64,000 nt of DNA from Paenibacillus sp. MAEPY2 (GTDB lineage Bacteria; Bacillota; Bacilli; Paenibacillales; Paenibacillaceae). This document shows positions 47,941 through 56,458 of the stretch, piece after piece. The notes beneath the pieces are model-generated. The model searched no databases and was not told where the DNA came from. It saw only the letters and a list, made by a program, of their open reading frames with translations. Location of the stretch: the NCBI RefSeq assembly GCF_000499205.1, contig NZ_AWUK01000013.1:1-64000 (forward strand). The letters are read 5' to 3'. Numbering within the stretch: position 1 is the first letter of the stretch; every line of letters begins with the position of its first letter. The position numbers and the translations under genes are program-made.

Positions 47941-48332
47941 ATTAACATCTCCAATTAATTGTTCAAAATTTAATTTCTAAAAATATAAATGAATTATACC
48001 GTAATTATATGAAACTATCAACATATAGATACTGTAAAAATTGAGGAAGCAATTTTAAGTGTCTTCTCGTTTTCTAATATCACTTTAGTTAGATACCCAT
48101 TCTATCTCTCAATGCCTACATAAAGCTGCTTTAAAATTCCAAAAATCTTGCCTTCACCCTGTCAGCTTCCTCTTTACATTCTTATTCCGTTCCTGTTTTA
48201 CTCTAACATGATGTATCCATCCTTCTAAATGGTGGACACGTGTTCTGTCTATATTTTCTCTACCTGAATTTTTTCTTCATTATATACAATTTGAGCGAGA
48301 ATACTTACACACATATCTTTATGAGAATAGGA

Positions 48333-48361
48333 TTGACAAAAAAAGAGGTCATTGCTATAAT
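48333..48361 (+). promoter_or_regulatory. Consensus promoter of the acetyltransferase transcript
   Basis: TTGACA (48333-48338), 17 bp, TATAAT (48356-48361): a perfect vegetative consensus. Start expected near 48368, about 25 nt before the leader peptide. Confidence 0.88.
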
Positions 48362-48392
48362 CGCCCTCATATCTTAAGGAAGGATGATTCAG

Positions 48393-48446
48393 ATGATTCG
48401 TCGTCTAAAAAAACTAAAGAATGTGGCTACCGTATCACGCTTCTAA
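48393..48446 (+). CDS. 17-residue leader peptide of the acetyltransferase
   Basis: [17 protein letters not shown], preceded by AAGGAAGGA at 8 nt spacing, an excellent ribosome binding site. The peptide is basic and contains Arg/Lys-x-Arg/Lys motifs (RLK, KLK) like those known to stall ribosomes with macrolides. The last codons (CGC TTC TAA) form the 5' arm of the hairpin at 48438. This is the layout of drug-inducible attenuation leaders. Function inferred; no family match known to me. Confidence 0.7.
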   Translation: MIRRLKKLKNVATVSRF

Positions 48447-48473
48447 GTTACTCGGCAATAAAACTTAGAAGCG
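48438..48473 (+). promoter_or_regulatory. Attenuator hairpin before the acetyltransferase gene
   Basis: Perfect 12-bp stem CGCTTCTAAGTT (48438-48449) / AACTTAGAAGCG (48462-48473), 12-nt loop. The stem base touches the GAGG ribosome binding site (48473-48476) of the acetyltransferase, so it could limit translation until a ribosome stalled in the leader opens it. No T run follows, which argues for translational rather than transcriptional control. Confidence 0.75.
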
Positions 48474-48484
48474 AGGAAACTAAA

Positions 48485-49144
48485 ATGAATATAAACCAAT
48501 TTAATCACTGGTCTGAAATTAAGTATTTAAAAGACATTGTAACCAACCCATTCATCGAAGTTGGCGATTACTCTTATTACTCCGGTTATTATGATATCTA
48601 TTCTTCTTTTGAAGATGGATGCGTAAGATATTTATGGGGAGATGACAAATCGAGGAGTTTATTCAACCCCATTGAGGAATTTGGTTGGCAAATAGATCGA
48701 TTAATTATCGGTAATTATGTATGCATCGCAGCTGGTGTCGTTATTCTTATGGGAGGAAATAACAATCATCATGCGGAGTGGATCACTGTTTATCCGTTTG
48801 CACATCAAATTAGCCATTCCTTCTCACCCAAAGGAGATACCATTATAGAAAGCGATGCATGGATTGGCATGAATGCCATAATTATGCCAGGTGTTACCAT
48901 TGGTGAAGGTGCGATTGTTGCAGCAGGCTCAGTTGTAACAAAAGATGTCGCTCCTTACACGATAGTTGGTGGCAATCCTGCAAAAGAAGTAAGGAAGCGT
49001 TTCTCAGAAGAAGAAATCATGAAGTTAAAAGAAATGCGCTGGTTTGATTGGAAAAGAGAATCGATTGAAGCAATCGCTCACTTACTTTCTAGTTCTTCTA
49101 TTAACGAGTTATATGAGCACTACTTATCAGAAATTAAGGAATGA
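48485..49144 (+). CDS. Vat/CatB-type acetyltransferase (probable drug acetyltransferase)
   Basis: 219-residue left-handed beta-helix acetyltransferase that uses acetyl-CoA. Hexapeptide repeats ([37 protein letters not shown]) and a histidine loop (His95/His96 in [10 protein letters not shown]) match the xenobiotic acetyltransferase group. That group includes streptogramin A (Vat) and type B chloramphenicol enzymes. Length and motifs fit this group, and the leader-attenuator upstream supports a resistance role. The exact drug is not determined. Confidence 0.88.
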   Translation: MNINQFNHWSEIKYLKDIVTNPFIEVGDYSYYSGYYDIYSSFEDGCVRYLWGDDKSRSLFNPIEEFGWQIDRLIIGNYVCIAAGVVILMGGNNNHHAEWITVYPFAHQISHSFSPKGDTIIESDAWIGMNAIIMPGVTIGEGAIVAAGSVVTKDVAPYTIVGGNPAKEVRKRFSEEEIMKLKEMRWFDWKRESIEAIAHLLSSSSINELYEHYLSEIKE

Positions 49145-49159
49145 GATCCTTTAGATATA

Positions 49160-49194
49160 AAGCTAGGTAGAAAAGTAGTCTACCTAGCTTTTTT
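49160..49194 (+). terminator. Terminator of the acetyltransferase gene
   Basis: AAGCTAGGTAGA / TCTACCTAGCTT stem, short loop, TTTTTT, 16 nt after the stop. Confidence 0.92.
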
Positions 49195-49225
49195 GAATTC
49201 CCTCAACTACAAAAAGAAAAAAAGA

Positions 49226-49254
49226 AAAACCCCTCAGCACTAGAGCGCCAAGGG
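49226..49254 (-). terminator. Terminator belonging to the glnA 3' end
   Basis: Minus-strand 10-bp stem CCCTTGGCGC / GTGCTGAGGG (three wobble pairs), TCTA loop and GTTTTT, 10 nt after the glutamine synthetase stop codon remnant. Confidence 0.75.
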
Positions 49255-49263
49255 ATTCGGCTA

Positions 49264-49314
49264 TTAGTATAACGTGATATATTGATCGCGTTCCCATTGG
49301 TGGACTTGTGTACG
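49264..49314 (-). pseudogene. glnA: 3' remnant of glutamine synthetase (possible att site)
   Basis: The minus strand encodes RTQVHQWERDQYITLY followed by TAA. This is the characteristic C-terminus of type I glutamine synthetase (Bacillus GlnA ends in a similar VHxWEREQY motif). Nothing upstream in this frame resembles GlnA, so only about 16 codons remain, with the terminator intact. Phage-like DNA begins directly to the right. Confidence 0.72.
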
Positions 49315-49723
49315 GTTTATGTACGTTGGTTTCATATGTTCACATATCTCAATAAAAACGGGCATTTCTAGGGATAAATTACAGAATAGCACATTCAAAT
49401 TTGATCATAAGTTTTCATAAGTTGGGGGACGTTTGGGGGACGTCTCCTATAAAGCTATATGAATCAAATACTACGGCTTTACAAAATAAAATTGCTTAAA
49501 AGTTACTATATATAGAAGAAAGAAATCAAGCCTTCGAATAATCCCTGGCTCGACTAATTATAAAGTAGCTGCAATTATCTCTTCAATCTTAATCCAACTG
49601 TAATCTTCTTCGTTTCTGACAAGTTTTGACCGTCCTGTTTGGCCTGTCAATTGATGCGACTAAGCCCTTTATCTTTTCATCGTCAAAAGATTAAACACCG
49701 TCAATGTGACGATCCAAGAATAC
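49315..49723 (-). other. Gap at the edge of the phage-like block
   Basis: No intact gene. It holds a repeated GGGGGACGT pair (near 49424 and 49435) and a 33-residue minus-strand tail ending at 49558 (GQTGRSKLVRNEEDYSWIK in part) that may be the end of a lost gene. Attachment-site arm sequence is possible but not shown. Confidence 0.4.
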
Positions 49724-49750
49724 AAAAAAGCCAATCTTCTGGAAGACTGG
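49724..49750 (-). terminator. Terminator of the tail-spike gene
   Basis: Minus-strand stem CCAGTCTT / AAGATTGG (one G-U) followed by CTTTTTT, 35 nt after the spike gene. Confidence 0.8.
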
Positions 49751-49784
49751 ACTTATAGTTATTTAAAAATATTTCAAGCTCCGT

Positions 49785-51079
49785 TTATTTGACAAGAACT
49801 TTAATCTGGTTGGCTCCTGTTCTTGCTAATACTCGGAACCCTGCAGTAGCAGCAGTTGCAATTCCTTCTTCATTAGGTCGGCAGTAACTATCCAACTGAC
49901 AGGTTCCATCATCCCTCACAAGGAGCTTACCCATCATTCCTATGACTACCCATTCCATTCGATCTATACGGGAGACGTACTCGCGTGAATGATCATAAGA
50001 GGTGCTAATGACAGCACTGTTGATTGTATAAGCTGGTACTATAACTTCTCCTCGCTCATCCTTTTGCTCCGGAACCACTCTGTCTTCGTATTGGATCTTG
50101 CCCCATTCGTCTGTTTCATATTTGCCAATCCAATTTAGGTGGCTGGCTCCTCCTATAAATGACGGCCTCGCACTGACAATACCTGCAACATAGTCATCTC
50201 TGTTTGTTGCTTTCCTAATTTTTTCACCAACCGTTGTTACGAAATATCCCGGTTCAATCGGCTGCCCATCTAGAGTTTCAAACATTTCGGCGTAATTCGC
50301 AGCAGGTGACATAACAGTTCCATCAATATACGGATTACCGGTTGAACCTTGGAGTACGGCGGCTAATCCTGGGCGAGAAGCCTCTAAACCATTGGCCAGA
50401 TGCCAAGAGATAAGATATAAAGTTTGACCGGCGTATCCCATAATATGTGAAAAAGGGTGGTCCGACTGAACAGTTGTAACGCCGCCTTCTGCATGAGAAC
50501 CAACACCACTCGCTCTTGCTCCGGATCCTTCTGAATGAGCAGCATACCCATCCGCTGTGTTATTTCCCTCGGCATGGGCATACTGAGCACTTGCCATGAT
50601 TGCCCCTCGGCATGAGAAATAAATCCAGATGCTTGTGATAAATACCCTTCCACGTGAGAAGGCTCACCCGTAGCAACACAAAGGTAGCCTTCGGCATGGG
50701 AGTTCAAGCCGATAGCCTGTGTCATAGACCCTTCACTGTGAGCATTATTTCCGCTAGCTACAGTAAATTGACCTTCGGCATGGGCAGCGTGCCCTGAGGA
50801 AACGGTAAGGTAGCCTTCGGCGTGGGACCCATAACCGGATGCTGTTGTATAAGCTCCTTCAGCATGGGCCGCATCGATTGTAGCCAGCGTCATATACCCT
50901 TCTGCGTGAGATGCAGCTCCCGAGGCGAGTGTGTGGCTTCCTTCCGCATGTGCTGCTGATACACTTGCTGTCGTCTGGTATCCTTCCGCATGAGAAGAAA
51001 ACCCGCTTGCGGTAGTCGTATTTCCTTCGGTCTCAGAGCAAAGTCCCGATGCATTTTGATTACACTCTGAATCTGCCAT
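49785..51079 (-). pseudogene. Phage tail spike with YadA-like repeats, frameshifted
   Basis: Two overlapping frames form one gene. The N-terminal part (51079 to about 50595) and the continuation (to 49785) are rejoined by adding a single base near 50593, where the repeat otherwise runs on as SHAEGQS-MASAQYAHAEG. About 14 tandem repeats of 14 residues (consensus SHAEGYxTxASGxx) resemble the YadA/collagen-like head repeat and would form a trimeric beta-roll. The C-terminal 200 residues resemble a G2-type autocleaving chaperone domain of Bacillus phage tail spikes. Start ATG at 51079 with AGGAGG. The repeats and start are clear; the function is by analogy. Confidence 0.82.
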
Positions 51080-51179
51080 TACCATTCCTCCTAAATTTAG
51101 ATATAATGTACTCTATTAAAATTTAGAAGGATTGGACACTGCATTATCCCCTTACACAAATTCCTGTTTTAGGAAAAAT

Positions 51180-51915
51180 CAAAACCACCTGTATAACGGG
51201 TGGTTTGTTCTGCGGCTGAAAGCCTTTGTTACTGGCCAGAACTAAAAGGGCGTTGAAAGTTCGCCAAACGCACTACTTTTTCGGCTACCCCTAAAGGGGT
51301 CCTCTATTTCTTCTTCTTTCGTTGTTCCTTTGTTTCTTCTCCTGTAAACGCATCAATATACTCCGCCATTGTTATTTGTTCCGCGACAATATCTTCCTGC
51401 AATTTGTTTTGGATATATTCTTGTATCACTTTCTTGTTCCTTCCAACGGTATCCACGTAAAATCCTTTACACCAGAACTTCCGATTCCTGTATCGATACT
51501 TTAAATTTGCATGTCGGTCAAAGATCATCAAGCTGCTCTTTCCTTTTAAATATCCGATAAACGCTGATACACTAAGCTTCGGTGGGATGCTCACCAACAT
51601 ATGAATGTGGTCTTTGCATGCTCCCGCCTCAATAATCTCCACGTTTTTTCTCTCACATAGTTGTCTTCGTATTTCCCCAATATCCTGTTTTAATTTCCCG
51701 TAAATAACCTGGCGTCTGTACTTTGGCGCAAACACGATATGATACTTACAATTCCATTTTGTATGTGCTAAACTGTTCATATAATATGATATCTGTATCC
51801 CTCCTATAGTCGCTAAATTCGGTTGGCGAACCAAATTTATTGTAACATTAGGAGGAATTTTTTTTCATACATCGCTGAAAGCTATCCCGAACCATACGCA
51901 TAGCGTATGGTTTTC
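51180..51915 (-). mobile_element. IS200/IS605-type insertion sequence
   Basis: A stand-alone tnpA flanked by subterminal hairpins, as in this family: perfect ACCATACGC / GCGTATGGT at 51891-51911 on the 5' side, and ACCCCT/AGGGGT at 51287-51300 plus AAACCACC/GGTGGTTT at 51182-51206 on the 3' side. GTTCGCCAA recurs inverted at 51259 and 51823. The ends are not inverted repeats, so the exact borders are uncertain. No tnpB/iscB gene is present. Confidence 0.75.
51304..51780 (-). CDS. tnpA: IS200/IS605 TnpA transposase (HUH, Y1)
   Basis: 158 residues from MNSLAHTKWNCKYHIVF, standard size. Single-strand 'peel and paste' transposase. HUH motif His58/His60 (KDHIHMLV) and candidate catalytic Tyr122 (EYIQNK). 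The frame is open and looks complete, so the element may still be active. Confidence 0.93.
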   Translation of the reverse strand: MNSLAHTKWNCKYHIVFAPKYRRQVIYGKLKQDIGEIRRQLCERKNVEIIEAGACKDHIHMLVSIPPKLSVSAFIGYLKGKSSLMIFDRHANLKYRYRNRKFWCKGFYVDTVGRNKKVIQEYIQNKLQEDIVAEQITMAEYIDAFTGEETKEQRKKKK

Positions 51916-51921
51916 TTTTCA

Positions 51922-51946
51922 GAAAAAAGCCTTGAGTATCAAGACT
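51922..51946 (-). terminator. Terminator upstream of the IS (end of the redox gene run)
   Basis: Minus-strand AGTCTTGA / TCAAGGCT (one G-U), loop TAC, TTTTTT. It ends the run of small genes reading from 52795 and lies just outside the IS hairpin. Confidence 0.75.
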
Positions 51947-52067
51947 TTTAATGCAAGCATTTTAAGTTCACCTTGCACTTAAGTGAATTTATTACATTAC
52001 TTCTTATATTATATGGGGATTGATCTGGATGCCAACGCTAGTACCTTTTTCAGACAAACATGTATTA

Positions 52068-52337
52068 TTACCCTAAGTAAAATTTAATGTATTCTTCTAA
52101 TTGGTCTAGCCAAGCGTCGATTGTCTTCTTTGCTAGAGCACTGCTGAAACGCCCTAGTTCTCTCTCTCCGTGGCTTACAACCACTGTCGGGATGATCTTT
52201 ACTTCCGTGTGAATGGAAGGATCATACTCAATCCTAGAAACGCTGACCTGCTGTCGTTCCTGAGCAATCTTGTCGAGAGTCTTCTGGAAGCGTCGGCAGT
52301 GACCGCAGTCGTTGCTGTAATAAAGAGTCAGGTTCAT
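52068..52337 (-). CDS. Glutaredoxin/thioredoxin-like phage protein
   Basis: 89 residues. Active site CGHC (YYSNDCGHCRRF), cis-proline in IIPTVVVSHG. A small phage-type redoxin, possibly serving ribonucleotide reduction. Overlaps the next gene upstream by 4 nt. Confidence 0.8.
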   Translation of the reverse strand: MNLTLYYSNDCGHCRRFQKTLDKIAQERQQVSVSRIEYDPSIHTEVKIIPTVVVSHGERELGRFSSALAKKTIDAWLDQLEEYIKFYLG

Positions 52338-52522
52338 TCGTCACCGTAATCATTCGGGAACTTATAGAACTTTCCGATAGTTACTGTCCATTTACCGAAG
52401 TACAAGCACACGTAGATATTTCTCTTGCCCATGTGGTCGTTAGTGTTGAAGTTAGCTCCTAAAAGGAAAGTTTGGTTGTCATATACCTCAATGTTCCAGC
52501 CGTGATAGTCTCGTTCTCTCAT
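52334..52522 (-). CDS. Hypothetical 62-residue protein
   Basis: Beta-rich small protein (HGWNIEVYDNQTF, NIYVCLYFGKWTVTIG). No recognised family. Translationally coupled to the redoxin gene downstream by an ATGA overlap. CCTTTCTATTAGG separates it from the broken thioredoxin gene upstream. Confidence 0.6.
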   Translation of the reverse strand: MRERDYHGWNIEVYDNQTFLLGANFNTNDHMGKRNIYVCLYFGKWTVTIGKFYKFPNDYGDE

Positions 52523-52539
52523 ATTCGTTCCCCTTTCTA

Positions 52540-52795
52540 TTAGGCGCGGATTGCTATTTCTACACAGGAAGTAATCACGTGCTCAGGCGCATTGCCAGTG
52601 AAACGCCCTACCTCTTTGCCTTCTTTTAAAGACCACCGTAGGAACGCTCATAACCCCGATTTTCGAAGCAGCCTCAGCACCGATAGTAGAATCAACATCA
52701 ATCCCACGCTCGACAGTAACCTTAGAGAGTGTTGGAGCAATTAATTTACATGGAACGCACCAAGGTGCATAAAATTTAATGATGTCATTTGACAA
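52540..52795 (-). pseudogene. Thioredoxin, frameshifted
   Basis: Starts as a normal thioredoxin (IIKFYAPWCVPCKLIAP, active site CVPC; SVPTVVF). After residue 57 the frame goes wrong, giving an unrelated tail to a TGA at about 52586. In another frame the family continues as KEGKEVGRFTGNAPEHVITS and ends at TAA 52540. A one-base change in the AAAA run near 52623 accounts for it. Confidence 0.75.
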
Positions 52796-52832
52796 TTCCT
52801 CCGAATATGGGTAAATAAATACGCCTCCTTAC

Positions 52833-52898
52833 TTAGTAGTTTGTGAATGCTTCAGTGAAGGCTTCGAGTAGTTGCAAGCCATCCTCCTTAACGTCCAT
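52833..52898 (-). CDS. Possible 21-residue protein
   Basis: ATG overlapping the end of the previous frame, reading MDVKEDGLQLLEAFTEAFTNY. An internal TTG after AAGGAGG could serve instead. An acidic amphipathic helix. Too short to name; reported because of the tight gene packing around it. Confidence 0.35.
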   Translation of the reverse strand: MDVKEDGLQLLEAFTEAFTNY

Positions 52899-53097
52899 TC
52901 GCATTTTCCGTGTTTGTTGGGGAGTAGACTTCAACCATGTATGTGATAATGTCGTTTCCAGCTTCATCATCATCCGGTACGATGTTCTTAATCGTCAGCA
53001 CTTTCACGATGTATTAGACCATGTGGTTACTCGTCTCATTTCCGACGATAATCTTGTCACCTACAGCGTACTTCGCAGATACGATAATGTCTGCCAT
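52888..53097 (-). pseudogene. Small phage protein with an in-frame stop
   Basis: Starts at ATG 53097 after GGGAGGTG. It reads MADIIVSAKYAVGDKIIVGN, then TAA at codon 28 (53014-53016), and continues in the same frame with equally protein-like sequence (YIVKVLTIKNIVPDDDEAGN) to a second stop at 52888. The TAA probably replaced a lysine codon. No known family. Confidence 0.6.
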
Positions 53098-53121
53098 GTG
53101 GTTCTCACCTCCCTTCAGGGA

Positions 53122-53461
53122 TTAGTTGAGACCCTCTTCGGGAGTCACCACAGCAGTCTTCAGACCGTCAACCAACTTAACTGCGGTCTCGACTTGGGCA
53201 ACTTGTCCATGGAAGTCACTGCGGTGAGCTTTGGCTTTAGTAAGAAGCTCTTGGTGATGAGCAATGATTGCTTCCGCATCCTGAGCGATATGTTCCATAC
53301 ACCGTGTTGCAGTCGAAACTGAAGACCAAGTAAAGCATCCTTCGTGTCACTTCATGTTCAGCCCAAGCCAGTTGTTCAACCAGTTCCCTGTAAGTAGGTG
53401 CTTGCAGGGTTACCTTTTTACCGAAAATGCCTTTTACGATGTTTGCGATTGATTTAAGCAC
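53122..53461 (-). pseudogene. Helical phage protein, apparently frameshifted
   Basis: GTG at 53461 overlaps the sigma-factor stop. It reads LKSIANIVKGIFGKKVTL and on to about 53300. Then a different frame takes over with a 58-codon helical stretch (MEHIAQDAEAIIAHHQELL, coiled-coil-like) to 53122. A single gene of about 112 residues broken near 53300 is the simplest view. Two separate small genes are the alternative. Confidence 0.45.
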
Positions 53462-54413
53462 CTTGTTGGCTGGCTTTCTGACGGATATAATAGAGAACCC
53501 TTGTCGAGTAGGTGGAGGTGTCGTAACCACAGACCTCAAGCAGTTCCGTGATATCTTCGATGCAGAGGTTCTCATTACGCTCCTTGGTTTCCTGAGCGAG
53601 AACGGATATCTCCCGTTCATACTTGGAAGGAATCTTGGTTTTCTCTTCTTTTACGTCAGACTTACGGCTCTCGATTTTACTTCTAATTCGAGCCAAGGTA
53701 CGGTTAATCGTCATCGGGTAAACGTTAAGACGTTCCGCAATCTGTGTATTGTTGTTGCTTGCGTCCTCCAAGACTAAACACATGACCTTCTTCTCGAAAT
53801 CCGTGAACATAGGGTCTTCTAGTAATTGCTTTACATAGAGACGATTGGTAACTTCTTCTTCAATACTTCTCTCGTCCTTGTTGGCGAACTCGAAGTTTTC
53901 CATACCGTCGTAGTGCTCAAGTTCATCACTGAACATCGCAATCTCTCGGTAGCGTTCGACAGTCACCTTAAGCAGTTCGGACATTTCATCCTCGGCGGGG
54001 CGATACCCAAGGGATTCCTCAATCTGGGCCATCCTCTTAATGAGGTCAACTGCACCACGACTTAACCGGACAGACTGAGAGTCACTATAAAGAAGTTGAT
54101 TGATTTCCCAGAGAATGGGGCGCACGACAAAGGTCGTAAACTTAATGCCCCTATCAAAGTCAAAGTCTCTAATAGATGTGAGTATTCCGATACACGCGTG
54201 TTGGTACAGTTCGTCCTCGGTGATACGAAACTTTGAAACAAGTTCCTCGACACTCCCTTTAAAATGCTTGATGATCGAGAAGATAAAGTCTCTATTAGCT
54301 TTCAAGAACTCGCCCATGAGTTCTCTATCTTCTTTACATGCTTTCAGGAGTTCTATATTGTGCATATCCTTCAGGTTGTCTTGCCTAAGATGTAGGTAGT
54401 TGGGACTCAGCAC
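53454..54413 (-). CDS. Phage-type sigma-70 family factor
   Basis: 319 residues. Region 2 is clear (DELYQHACIGILTSIRDFDFDRGIKFTTFV, read in two parts), followed by a region 3-like stretch and a region 4 helix-turn-helix (NNNTQIAERLNVYPMTINRTLARIRSKI, split). GTG start at 54413, 8 nt after GAGGTG inside the previous gene. Expected to redirect RNA polymerase to element genes, possibly late ones. The C-terminal 70 residues are unusual for the family. Confidence 0.85.
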   Translation of the reverse strand: MLSPNYLHLRQDNLKDMHNIELLKACKEDRELMGEFLKANRDFIFSIIKHFKGSVEELVSKFRITEDELYQHACIGILTSIRDFDFDRGIKFTTFVVRPILWEINQLLYSDSQSVRLSRGAVDLIKRMAQIEESLGYRPAEDEMSELLKVTVERYREIAMFSDELEHYDGMENFEFANKDERSIEEEVTNRLYVKQLLEDPMFTDFEKKVMCLVLEDASNNNTQIAERLNVYPMTINRTLARIRSKIESRKSDVKEEKTKIPSKYEREISVLAQETKERNENLCIEDITELLEVCGYDTSTYSTRVLYYIRQKASQQGA

Positions 54414-54415
54414 TA

Positions 54416-54703
54416 TTACTTCACCTCGAACTTTCTGTCTTCTTGTGCAGCTTTCAAAAAGTTCACTACCTCACCATCTGCAGTAACCACGACACTATCC
54501 TCGTTGACTGTAAGAGTTTTTTTGAAATCGCTCCACTTCAATTTCGGTCCTTGAGGTTTTGCGAAGCCGTTTCTCTCCATAAATGCTTTGTACACAGTGT
54601 CATCCATCGTCTTGATTTTCTTGTGGTTGCCTGTGGCTCGGGCATCTGTTACCTCAATATCCAATTCGTTATCGGCTATCTCGGGGGTATTAACAACACT
54701 CAT
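54416..54703 (-). CDS. Hypothetical 95-residue protein
   Basis: Acidic N-terminus, then a basic stretch and a beta-rich C-terminal part (LTVNEDSVVVTADGEVVNFL). It lies directly before the sigma-factor gene, whose ribosome binding site is inside it. GGAAGGAGATG precedes the ATG. No known family. Confidence 0.7.
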   Translation of the reverse strand: MSVVNTPEIADNELDIEVTDARATGNHKKIKTMDDTVYKAFMERNGFAKPQGPKLKWSDFKKTLTVNEDSVVVTADGEVVNFLKAAQEDRKFEVK

Positions 54704-54747
54704 TTATCCCATCTCCTTCCGGTATTAAACCGTGTTATTTGCTTCAT

Positions 54748-54785
54748 ACTCTAGTAGTCGCGCTATGTATGGTATGAGATGCGAA
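54748..54785 (-). promoter_or_regulatory. Repeated intergenic motif, copy 1
   Basis: CTCTAGTAG - 6 nt - TATGTATGG - 4 nt - AGATGCGAA (plus-strand sense), 45 nt before the gene at 54703 and just after a terminator. The same arrangement recurs at 58379. Candidate promoter for a phage sigma factor. Confidence 0.4.
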
Positions 54786-54929
54786 CAAAAAGAAAAGACC
54801 CCTTTCAGGGTCTTCCAGGCTGTCGAGAAAGTCTCGACAGCTATCTTTATATCCAAACTATTTAAGACGACACCGCGTTAATGTTGTATAATATAGGTAA
54901 CTATTTTTATAGAATGGATGGTGTTCTAC

Positions 54930-56292
54930 ATGCTACGCTCCAACCGAGAAAAACAGCAATCTTACGGATTTGTTTCCATAGAAGATTTGGTCCCACAAGA
55001 TCATTTACTCCGTAAAGTAGATAAATATATTGATTTTTCTTTTATCGATGAAATGGTTCGCCCCTTATACTGTGCGGATAACGGACGTCGTGCGATAGAT
55101 CCAATCGTATTGTTCAAAATGATTTTTCTTGGTTACTTTTACGGCATCCGTTCTGAACGACAACTGGAACGGGAGATTCAGATGAATCTAGCTTACCGCT
55201 GGTTTTTAGGACTCGGGTTGACCGACAAGGTCCCGGACCATACAACCATTAGCTGGAACCGGCGAACTCGCTTCAAAGATACAAACATCTTTCAGGATAT
55301 TTTCGATGAGATTGTCATGCAGGCCATTTCGCATCGGATGGTCGGCGGACGTGTTCTGGTGACCGATTCAACTCATGTTAAAGCGAATGCCAACAAGCAC
55401 CAATACACCAAACAGAAAGAACTGCAAAATACCAAAGATTACGTGGACGAGCTTAACGCCGCTGTGGCGGAGGACCGGAAAGAGCACGGAAAAAAGCCCT
55501 AAAACCTAGAGAGGAAGTGACTGAGGATAAAGAAATTAAAGTGAGCAAGACCGATCAAGACAGCGGGTATATGATTCGAGACGGTAAGCCCGAGGGCTTC
55601 TTTTATCTGGACCACCGCACCGTGTTTATGCCAAGTACAATCTTATTACGGACGTGCATGTCACGCCGGGAAATGTTCAGGATTCTGTTCCCTATTTGTC
55701 GCGTCTGGATCGCCAGCGAGAACGTTTTGACTTTAAAATCGAAGCCGTTGCCCTAGATTCGGGTTATTTAACCACGCCCATTTGCCGAGGATTGCAAAGC
55801 CGAAAGATTTTTGCAGTGATTGCCCACCGAAGATTTCATTCCAAGCAAGGGTTGTTTTCGAAATGGAAGTTTACATTTGATGCGGAGCGAAATCGTTATG
55901 TCTGCCCTGCAAATCACGAACTGAATTACCGCACAACGGATCGAAAAGGCTACCGGCAGTACACGTCAAATCCAGAGCATTGCAAGAACTGCCCCTTGCT
56001 GGACCGATGTACGCAATCCCGAAACCACCGGAAGGTGGTGACCCGGCATGTCTGGGAAGACAGCAAGGATTGGGTACGGAATAACCGACTCAGCAAGTCA
56101 GGCAAACAGTTGTACCGCAAACGAAAAGAAACAATTGAGCGAAGCTTCGCGGATGCTAAAGAGCTCCACGGGTTTCGCTATTGCCGTTTGCGAGGGCTAC
56201 TAAACGTCAGGGAACAAGCACTGATGACGGCAGCCGTGCAGAACATGAAGAAGATGGCGATCCACCTGGATCGCCTGGAGAAACGGGGATAA
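54930..56292 (+). pseudogene. IS1182-type transposase, copy 1, broken
   Basis: Full-length but disrupted. The N-terminal part (MLRSNREKQQSYGFVSIEDL to HGKKP) ends at a TAA at 55500-55502. The middle continues in the -1 frame (EDKEIKVSKTD to LDHRTV), which the A AAA AAG heptamer at 55490-55496 could join. Beyond 55627 a 2-bp net change (GTGTTTATGCC against GTGGATGCC expected) shifts frame again. The C-terminal part to LEKRG is intact, with the DDE-type catalytic regions LVTDSTHVKAN and TIERSFADAKELHGF. Confidence 0.85.
55490..55496 (+). promoter_or_regulatory. Candidate -1 frameshift site, copy 1
   Basis: A AAA AAG lies in the zero frame, followed by CCC TAA. A -1 slip gives AAA AAA GCC CTA AAA CCT, and this frame stays open into the middle part of the transposase. 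The same heptamer is used by other IS families and by dnaX. Confidence 0.6.
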
Positions 56293-56458
56293 CCCCCCTA
56301 TTTCCCAATTTTACATCTGCCAAAACAAAAAGAGAAACCCGATGTCATGAAAATGACTGGGTTTCTCGACAGCTATTTTTTTATACATTTAATTCAACAC
56401 GACACCGCGTTAATGTTGTATAATATTAGTAAATAAACGTGCGGAAGGGTGTACAAAT

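Noticed and set aside
49785..51079. Repeat array resembling a CRISPR at first glance
   Set aside because: The 42-nt period is a coding repeat (14 residues) with no distinct spacers; no cas genes are present.
52843..53322. 159-residue plus-strand frame in the phage-like block
   Set aside because: It overlaps several minus-strand genes with good ribosome binding sites, and its composition is irregular.
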